DNA of 64,000 nucleotides. Origin: Magnaporthiopsis rhizophila. Its lineage: Eukaryota > Ascomycota > Sordariomycetes > Magnaporthales > Magnaporthaceae. This document shows, one piece after another, positions 58,519-64,000 of the stretch (the stretch's first letter is position 1; each line of letters begins with the position of its first letter). The position numbers and the translations under genes were made by a program. The notes below the pieces were generated by a model that saw nothing but the letters and a program-made list of their open reading frames with translations, was not told the DNA's origin and ran no database searches. The DNA is taken from NCBI GenBank assembly GCA_003049465.1, contig PYSS01000003.1, positions 558,001-622,000 on the forward strand, read 5' to 3'.

Positions 58519-59373
58519 GCAACGGCGGCGGTCTTCTCCCTCTCCTCTTCGGGATCTATGACGCTGCTGTTACCCTTGAGCCAACCGACCATGGTCCCCT
58601 CCCCGGCCTCCTCGATTCCATGTGCTTTGCGGAACCTCTGGCGCTTGACGGCATCGTCAAGCCTCTTGTCCCTCTTCTCGGCCGCGATGGCGGATTTGTG
58701 CTCGGTCGTGAGGCGCATCACCTCCTTCAGCGTGTGCAGCGAGCTGAAGGGGTGCGAGAAAAAGTCGGACCAGGGGGGGATCATGTCGACGTAGGGCGAC
58801 GTCATCTTGAAGTTTTGCACAAAGGTGTACATGGCAAGTCCCGAGAGCGTGCCCTGCGCCGGGAAGCGCGTCGTCAGCATTTTCTCCCGGATCCTTCCGC
58901 TCGCCAATCACCCCCGGCACCTGGAACGCAGCCGCATCTAACGTGTATAAGTTGGAGGAACCTACCAGCGTGATGAAGAGGTGGATGCTCTTGCTATGCA
59001 GGAACCAGTGCGTCCACGTACCCCTAGGCGCCATCATGCCCGGGTACTCCTTCACGCTCTGGGCCTTGAGCGCCTCGGGCGAGAGGGAGCCGCCATAGTG
59101 CTTGGGGGTGTGTTGCTTGTTGGGCAGCCGAGCGCCGTGCGAGGGCGGGTTGAACCTCGCCGGCTTCTCCAGAACCAGCGGCTTCTTAGGCGCGGGCGCG
59201 GGACTCGCCTTGGCCGCGGGGGGTTTTGAAGACGCGAACCGGACGCGGGCCGGGATCGGCGGTGCCACGGTCATGCCGCCCGATGATGCGCCGGCCGGCC
59301 GGGCTTGCACGCGGCGCCATATCTGGCCCCGCTGTGGCAGCAGGAACCGGGGGATGGTCACTGTGGAGCTCAT
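58392..59373 (-). CDS. Predicted mitochondrial membrane protein with poly-Ala tract, function unknown
   Basis: Two exons (58,966-59,373 and 58,392-58,853), phase 0, 112 bp intron, 289 residues. The first ~50 residues (MSSTVTIPRFLLPQRGQIWR onward, to ARVRFASS) are Arg/Ser/Ala-rich without acidic residues and look like a mitochondrial presequence. A Pro/Ala/Lys segment follows, then GGSLSPEALKAQSVKEYPGM, GTWTHWFLHSKSIHLFITL and a short hydrophobic stretch GTLSGLAMYTFV across the exon junction that could span the inner membrane. Then come PPWSDFFSHPFSSLHTLKEVMRL, a charged helix and a run of about 20 Ala near the C-terminus. I do not recognise the family. It is head to head with cytochrome c, which suits a respiratory role, but that is inference. 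Confidence 0.75.
58461..58516. repeat. AGC trinucleotide repeat (about 18-19 units)
   Basis: A pure AGC run inside the coding exon of the predicted mitochondrial protein. Read on the minus strand in the coding frame it is GCT, giving poly-Ala. Being pure, it is likely to vary in length between strains. Confidence 0.92.
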
Positions 59374-60048
59374 GGCTGGGATGGCTACGCCCAATTGAAC
59401 GAAGCTTTGCCCTTGTAAGCGAGCAGCTTTTGAGTGCGGCTCCAGGTGGTCGCCTTCTTGCAATCCGAGGTGCAAAATCGAAAATAAAATAAAATGCAGG
59501 GGCGGAAAAGTGGCGCGTTTCGGCGTTTCCACGCTGCACGCTGACCGCCCGCCGACGTCGTCCCGCTCAGCTTCCCGAGCTCGGCATCTGCTGAAAATTT
59601 TGGATAGTTGATGCATGCCAAAGGGAGCTTGTGGCTAGTGAATTTTCACAGGGGGGTGTGACCCTGACCGTTGTTGGATTTCCGGTTTTGCCCGTCTGGG
59701 TTCCCGCATATGACATATTCGGGGCCTCCCATTGGTTACCGCATTACCGTTGGCGCCACCGCCCGTGGCTGGTGGGCCTGCAGCAAAGTGGGTCGCCTGG
59801 GAGGTGCTGAGCTCATTGAGGGTACAAGGTCATTTGCGCCATGGATTTTGCGTGGAATAAAAAAAAAGTCGCGGCGGCCCTGTTTCCATAAACCTGCTTC
59901 CTTTTCCTCCTCCCTCCTGGCCGTATCCTCCGCTCTTCCGCTCCCCCAAACATCTCCACGATCTCGATCTTAGTGGTTACACCACTCCCACTAGAACTCA
60001 CCACATCTATCTTTAACACACCGTCACAACTCGACCCCAACCGACAAG
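59374..60048. promoter_or_regulatory. Divergent promoter between mitochondrial protein and cytochrome c
   Basis: 675 bp between two start codons. An ATTGG (CCAAT on the minus strand) sits at 59,731-59,735, about midway. CCAAT sites bound by the HAP/CBC complex drive respiratory genes, including cytochrome c, in fungi, so this is a plausible shared control site. The leader just before the cytochrome c ATG is CA-rich (CACCGTCACAACTCGACC-like). Confidence 0.45.
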
Positions 60049-60966
60049 ATGGGATTCTCTGAGGGTAGGTGACTCTTTCTTCTCCCTTCACCCGAACGTG
60101 GCCACGAAGATCCTCGGTACACGCAACCGGATCAACGCCCCAAGCCATTGGACCTGCACACCGGTGCCTACACCGGCAATAGGGAGCGGCGGACCGAGCT
60201 GGCTGTCGTAACAGACTGTATGCGCCGGTCTCGTACACTTCGGCCTCGTCCTGTCGAGTCCAGCGAGTGTGCGGGATTTTGCTCGGCTATAGCACGAGGC
60301 CGGAGGCGAGGCAGGAAGTCCTGAGCATACGGACATACACACAGCCCGAGGATGTCGAGCCGTGCAAGCTGCTCGTTTGTCACAGACCGAGTCAGCGCCC
60401 GGCCAGTTCCCCCGAGGACAGCCGCGCACGACACGAGCAGAGCTGGATGGGATGGATGTACAGACACATACAACCCGAAGTAACAAGCTCGGAATGCTGA
60501 CTCTGCGCCTTCGTTATCCCCCCTCACACAGGCAACTCCAAGAACGGCGCCAAACTGTTCAAAACGCGCTGCGAGCAGTGCCACACCGTCGACGCGACCG
60601 GCGGCAACAAGATCGGCCCCGCGCTGCACGGGCTGTTCGGCCGCAAGACGGGCTCGGTCGACGGCTACGCCTACACCGACGCCAACAAGCAAAAGGGCAT
60701 CACCTGGAGCGAGGACACGCTGTTCGATTACCTCGAGAACCCCAAGAAGTACATCCCCGGCACCAAGATGGCCTTTGGTGGTCTGAAGAAGGAGAAGGAC
60801 CGAAACGACCTGATCACGTATGTTTTGTTTTGCTTGCCCGTACCTCCTCTCCCTACCTACCTACCTTGAGCCCATGCGGCTTAGATGCCCATTTATTGTG
60901 CTGCTGTGCCGATGCTGACCGACCATCCTTACCCCTGACAGCTTCCTCAAGGAGAGCACCAAATAA
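60049..60966 (+). CDS. CYC1: Cytochrome c
   Basis: Three exons (60,049-60,064; 60,532-60,817; 60,942-60,966) give 108 residues. Cytochrome c carries electrons from complex III to complex IV in the mitochondrial intermembrane space. The haem-binding CxxCH is C19-E-Q-C22-H23, and the sixth ligand is Met85 in YIPGTKMAFGG. GNKIGPALHGLFGRKTGSVD and YAYTDANKQKGITW are near-invariant fungal sequence. Length is standard. The first exon holds only five codons plus one base (MGFSE) before a 467 bp intron, unusually long for this window, and the second intron is 124 bp. The last exon encodes only TFLKESTK. The gene shares an upstream region with the predicted mitochondrial protein. Confidence 0.97.
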
Positions 60967-61686
60967 AAAAAAACACCCCTGGCGTTCGCGACCCGGCCAT
61001 GGGCTTGTATTTTTAGAAGACGTTTTTTTAGACGGCGAAAAAAGGAGGCGTCATTTTTTGTCATAACGAAACGAACGCATTAGAGACTCTTTTTTTCGGA
61101 GAAGCGAGGCTGGCTGGCGGGCGGGCGCAACTTTTCCTGTACTACTATAGACTAGACGTAGGTTTCACGGCATCGCTTCGTCAATGTCATGAAGAAATAA
61201 TTCCCCTCTACCTATTGTTCCTCGTGTCTTTTTGGTGGGTGCTCGCTCCTTGACCGGTTTTCTCCTGAAGATCCTGCCCGCTTGGGTAGGCTTGTGCTGG
61301 TCACATTCGCGCGGCTGTCATCTGTGTTACGTGGTATTATCCGTCGTGGGGTGCAGGACTGAATGGGTTCTGTATGGTTGGTCAGATTGCCAGCCTATGA
61401 ACGGCCTGCATGGGAATCCAGATGACGAAAGATTCCATGCTGCAATGACGAAAGAATTTGTTTTGGAGAAGCAAGTCTGTATTCTTGCAATGTAACATTC
61501 CCCTATTGCCTAACCCTTTTTTGCTGTCGGATTGGCCTTGACCTCTCCCTTTAGGTAAGATTTAGCTATGTTGCTAGCATGGACGAAATGAGACGTGAGA
61601 AAACATGAAGGCTTTGTTATGTTGGAAAATCGGGTAGTTAAACGTAGCCATAAATCGGAATTTATTAGCTGAACCAGAACCTGCGC
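60967..61686. other. Convergent intergenic region
   Basis: 720 bp between the ends of cytochrome c and RIX7. An A run (60,966-60,974) and T runs (around 61,024 and 61,090) lie near the cytochrome c end. No gene is supported. Confidence 0.55.
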
Positions 61687-64000
61687 CTATTTCGCAATCT
61701 CAAGATACTTTTGTATATCCCTGACGCTAGGCTTGACCTCCTGCAGCGCCACCTCCCAGTCCTCATCGGATATGTGCAGGCCAGCGTCTGCCTCTCCACA
61801 GCCGGGGCCGTCATCAGTACTGCGCATGAGACAGGCCTCGGAGGCGGCGTGCAGCAGCTGGCGGAGGTCGGCGCCCGTGAAGCGCCCGCAGCGGGGGTCC
61901 CTGGCCACGCGGTCGATGCTGGCGTGGGCGCGCGCCCTGCGCGGCCCGTCCCCCTCGCGGCGCGGGATGGTGGTGTCGTAGATGGTGCGCAGGATGTCGA
62001 CGCGGTCGTCGGGCGTGGGCAGGCCGACGTAGATGTCGGTGCCCAGGCGGCCCGGGCGGCGGATGGCCTCGTCGATGGCGTCGGGCCGGTTGGTGGCGCC
62101 GATGACGTAGATGCCCGAGCGGTCGTTGACGCCGTCGAGCTCCGTCAGCAGCGCGTTGACGACGCGCGAGGTGGCGCCCGACATGGTGAAGTCGCGCGTC
62201 GGCACGAGCGCGTCCAGCTCGTCGAAGAAGAGGATGCAGGGGGCCGACGACTTTGCGCGCGAGAAGAGCTGGCGCACGTTGTGCTCCGACTCGCCCACGT
62301 ACTTGTTGAGCAGCTCGGGCCCCTTGATGGAGATGAAGTTGGCCTTGGACGCGTTGGCCACTGCCTTCGCCACGAGCGTCTTGCCGCACCCCGGCGGGCC
62401 CCAGAGCAGGATCCCCGCCGCCGGCTTGATTCCCAGCGCCGCGAACCGCTCGGGCTGCTCGATCGGCCGCACGATGGCGAACTCGAGCTTCTTGCGCACC
62501 GCCTGCAGCGCTCCCACCTCGGCCCACGTCGTGTTTGGCACGGTGCTGAAGCCCTCGCGCTTCGCCGCCGGTTGCACCTTGGCCACCGCCCTCTTGAGAT
62601 TGTCGAATGTTACGCATGTGCGCACGTCCGAATCATCGCCGCCGCCGGCAGTCTGTGCCTGCTGGTCTGTCCCCTGACCCGGTTCCTGTTGTGTTTGCGA
62701 CTGTGTTTGTGTTTGTGTTTGTGTTTGTTGTTCCTTTCCTTGTTGTGGATGTGTTGAAAGTGTGCAAGATTGTGTTAGATCGTTGGCCGGTACGGCCACA
62801 GCCGCTTTCCAAGACTCGCGCGGGGTCATGGGGCCAGCGTGGCCGGCCTCAGCCGCTGTCCTGTCAAGCCTGATCCTGAACCTGGACTTGACGGCCTCGG
62901 TCACGGCGATCTCGACGGCCTTGGCCAGGTCGGCGCCCACGTACCCGGGTGTCATGCGCGCGAGGGCGCCGTAGTCGACGTCGTCGCCGACCGATATGCC
63001 ACGGGTCACTGCGCGCAGGATGGACTCGCGCGCGCGCTCGTCGGGCATGCTCATCTCCATCTCCTGGAAGCGCCTGCGGACGGTGGGCTCGATGCTGTCG
63101 GGCCGGTTGCTGGCGGCCATGACGACGACGTAGCGACCCCCACCCGTGCAGCGCGCGATCTTGTCGAGTCCCTGGCTGATCTCGGACGACATGCGCACCT
63201 CCATGGCCTTTTGCGCGCCGTCCATCTTTCCCGCCACGACGTCGATGTCGTCGAGGAAGAGCAGCGCCGGCGCGAGCCGGATGGCCTCGTCGAAGAAGTC
63301 GCGGATGTTGCGCTCCGACTCGCCCGAGATGCCGCTAACGAGCGACGTGGCCGCCACGGGGATGAAGGCCACCTGCAGCTCGTCGGCCAGCGCGTGCACC
63401 AGCGACGTCTTGCCCGTTCCTGATGGTCCGTGCAGGAGGATGCCGCCCTTTGGCGTGAAGCCGACGTCGGCGTAGAGCAGACCCTGCCGCAGCGGCAGCA
63501 GCAGCTGGTCCTGGAACGCGTCCAGTATGTGGTCGATGCCGCCCATGTCGTCGAGCTTGAGCCCCGCGTTGGCCTCCAGCGCCGGCAAGTCTGCAGCCGC
63601 CGAGTCCCGGGCCGACGGGGCGTGCCTCAGCTTTCGTTTGCGCTTGGGCTTCGGCTCTCCGTTCGGCTGGCGCTCGACCGGCTCGTCCATGTCCATCTTC
63701 TCTGGAGCCTCTCCACCCGAGACTGGGTTTGTCGCAGAGTCCGCACTCCCAATGGCCTTCCCAGGCGATGAGACCGCGCTGACGGCCGCAGGTATGGTGG
63801 CAGCCCCCGTGAAGTCCCAGTGCTTGGTCATCTGCTTGTTGAGCAGGAAAGCATCCCGTTCAGATCGTCTCGCGGCCTTGGAGGCGGCGGCGGCAGCAGC
63901 AGCGGTCTCGCGCTCGAGGGCCTCCTCCGAGTCTTCGCCAGTCTCGTCAGCCTTAACCTCCTCTTGCCTGTAAAGTAGCACGCGATCAATGGCGTCTTCG
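61687..64000 (-). CDS. RIX7: Ribosome-biogenesis AAA ATPase Rix7/NVL (N-terminus beyond the window)
   Basis: The C-terminal ~770 residues are present and the frame stays open to the right edge, so the start lies outside. Rix7 is a nuclear type II AAA ATPase that removes factors such as Nsa1 from pre-60S particles. The first AAA module begins near DDMGGIDHILDAFQDQLLLP, with Walker A GPSGTGKTS, Walker B LLFLDDID and sensor region AASNRPDSIEPTVRRRF. The second begins TTWAEVGALQAVRKKLEFAI, with Walker A GPPGCGKTLVAKA, Walker B ILFFDELDAL and RRPGRLGTDIYVGLP, typical of Rix7/NVL. In D1 the usual Glu of Walker B is Asp. A Thr/Gln-repeat linker lies between the modules. A TTTACAG just inside the edge (63,970-63,976) could be an intron acceptor, so the first few edge codons are uncertain. 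Confidence 0.92.
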   Translation of the reverse strand, partial: EDAIDRVLLYRQEEVKADETGEDSEEALERETAAAAAAASKAARRSERDAFLLNKQMTKHWDFTGAATIPAAVSAVSSPGKAIGSADSATNPVSGGEAPEKMDMDEPVERQPNGEPKPKRKRKLRHAPSARDSAAADLPALEANAGLKLDDMGGIDHILDAFQDQLLLPLRQGLLYADVGFTPKGGILLHGPSGTGKTSLVHALADELQVAFIPVAATSLVSGISGESERNIRDFFDEAIRLAPALLFLDDIDVVAGKMDGAQKAMEVRMSSEISQGLDKIARCTGGGRYVVVMAASNRPDSIEPTVRRRFQEMEMSMPDERARESILRAVTRGISVGDDVDYGALARMTPGYVGADLAKAVEIAVTEAVKSRFRIRLDRTAAEAGHAGPMTPRESWKAAVAVPANDLTQSCTLSTHPQQGKEQQTQTQTQTQSQTQQEPGQGTDQQAQTAGGGDDSDVRTCVTFDNLKRAVAKVQPAAKREGFSTVPNTTWAEVGALQAVRKKLEFAIVRPIEQPERFAALGIKPAAGILLWGPPGCGKTLVAKAVANASKANFISIKGPELLNKYVGESEHNVRQLFSRAKSSAPCILFFDELDALVPTRDFTMSGATSRVVNALLTELDGVNDRSGIYVIGATNRPDAIDEAIRRPGRLGTDIYVGLPTPDDRVDILRTIYDTTIPRREGDGPRRARAHASIDRVARDPRCGRFTGADLRQLLHAASEACLMRSTDDGPGCGEADAGLHISDEDWEVALQEVKPSVRDIQKYLEIAK
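62700..62731. repeat. Hexanucleotide GTGTTT repeat in the RIX7 coding region
   Basis: Four to five units of TGTGTT/GTGTTT type. On the coding (minus) strand these give alternating Thr-Gln in the linker between the two AAA modules. The unit size keeps the frame, so length change would be tolerated. Confidence 0.85.

Noticed and set aside
61711..62757. 348-codon plus-strand frame
   Set aside because: Antisense shadow of RIX7.

Overview
The window looks like nuclear chromosomal DNA of a filamentous ascomycete, most probably a Sordariomycete. The signs are short introns with GTAAG/GTGAG donors and CAG/TAG acceptors, GC-rich third codon positions, CA-rich leaders before start codons, a fungal-type 108-residue cytochrome c, and fungal versions of PRS5, RPC17, GPI15 and COG7. 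Genus cannot be fixed from the sequence alone. All calls rest on reading the sequence and on general knowledge of protein families; no database was searched.

The window has two very different halves. Bases 1 to about 23,600 are nearly gene-free. The only convincing gene there is a 177-residue protein of unknown function at 9,982-10,515, with almost 10 kb of non-coding DNA before it and 13 kb after it. This half holds homopolymer tracts, simple repeats and a degenerate tandem array of 127-142 bp units (about 13,075-13,850), several of which carry a small hairpin.

From 23,613 onward the DNA is ordinary gene-dense fungal sequence, mostly housekeeping genes. In order: a 1,715-residue WD40/helical-repeat protein (+); a possible small antisense ORF; GPI15/PIG-H for GPI-anchor synthesis (+); tRNA pseudouridine synthase DEG1/PUS3 (-); a divergent Rho-like GTPase lacking the catalytic Gln (+); RNA polymerase III subunit RPC17/RPC9 (-); PRPP synthetase PRS5 (+); a 1,248-residue fusion of an ADP-ribosyltransferase domain with a UBE2Q-like ubiquitin-conjugating domain (-); a COG7-like Golgi tether subunit (+); a DDP1-type Nudix hydrolase (-); arginyltransferase ATE1 (+); a short-chain dehydrogenase (-); exosome subunit RRP42 (+); a predicted mitochondrial protein with a poly-Ala tract (-); cytochrome c (+); and the C-terminal part of the ribosome-biogenesis AAA ATPase RIX7 (-), which runs off the right edge.

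The genes mostly alternate strand, giving several head-to-head promoters (PUS3/Rho-like, RPC17/PRS5, PARP-UBC/COG7, SDR/RRP42, mitochondrial protein/cytochrome c) and tight convergent ends (24 bp between the Rho-like gene and RPC17). There is no operon, CRISPR array, rRNA gene, intact tRNA or recognisable intact transposon. The most interesting items are the PARP-UBC fusion with SUMO-interaction-like motifs between its two catalytic domains, the apparently GTPase-defective Rho-like protein, the hairpin-bearing tandem array, and the isolated 177-residue gene inside the large gene-poor block.
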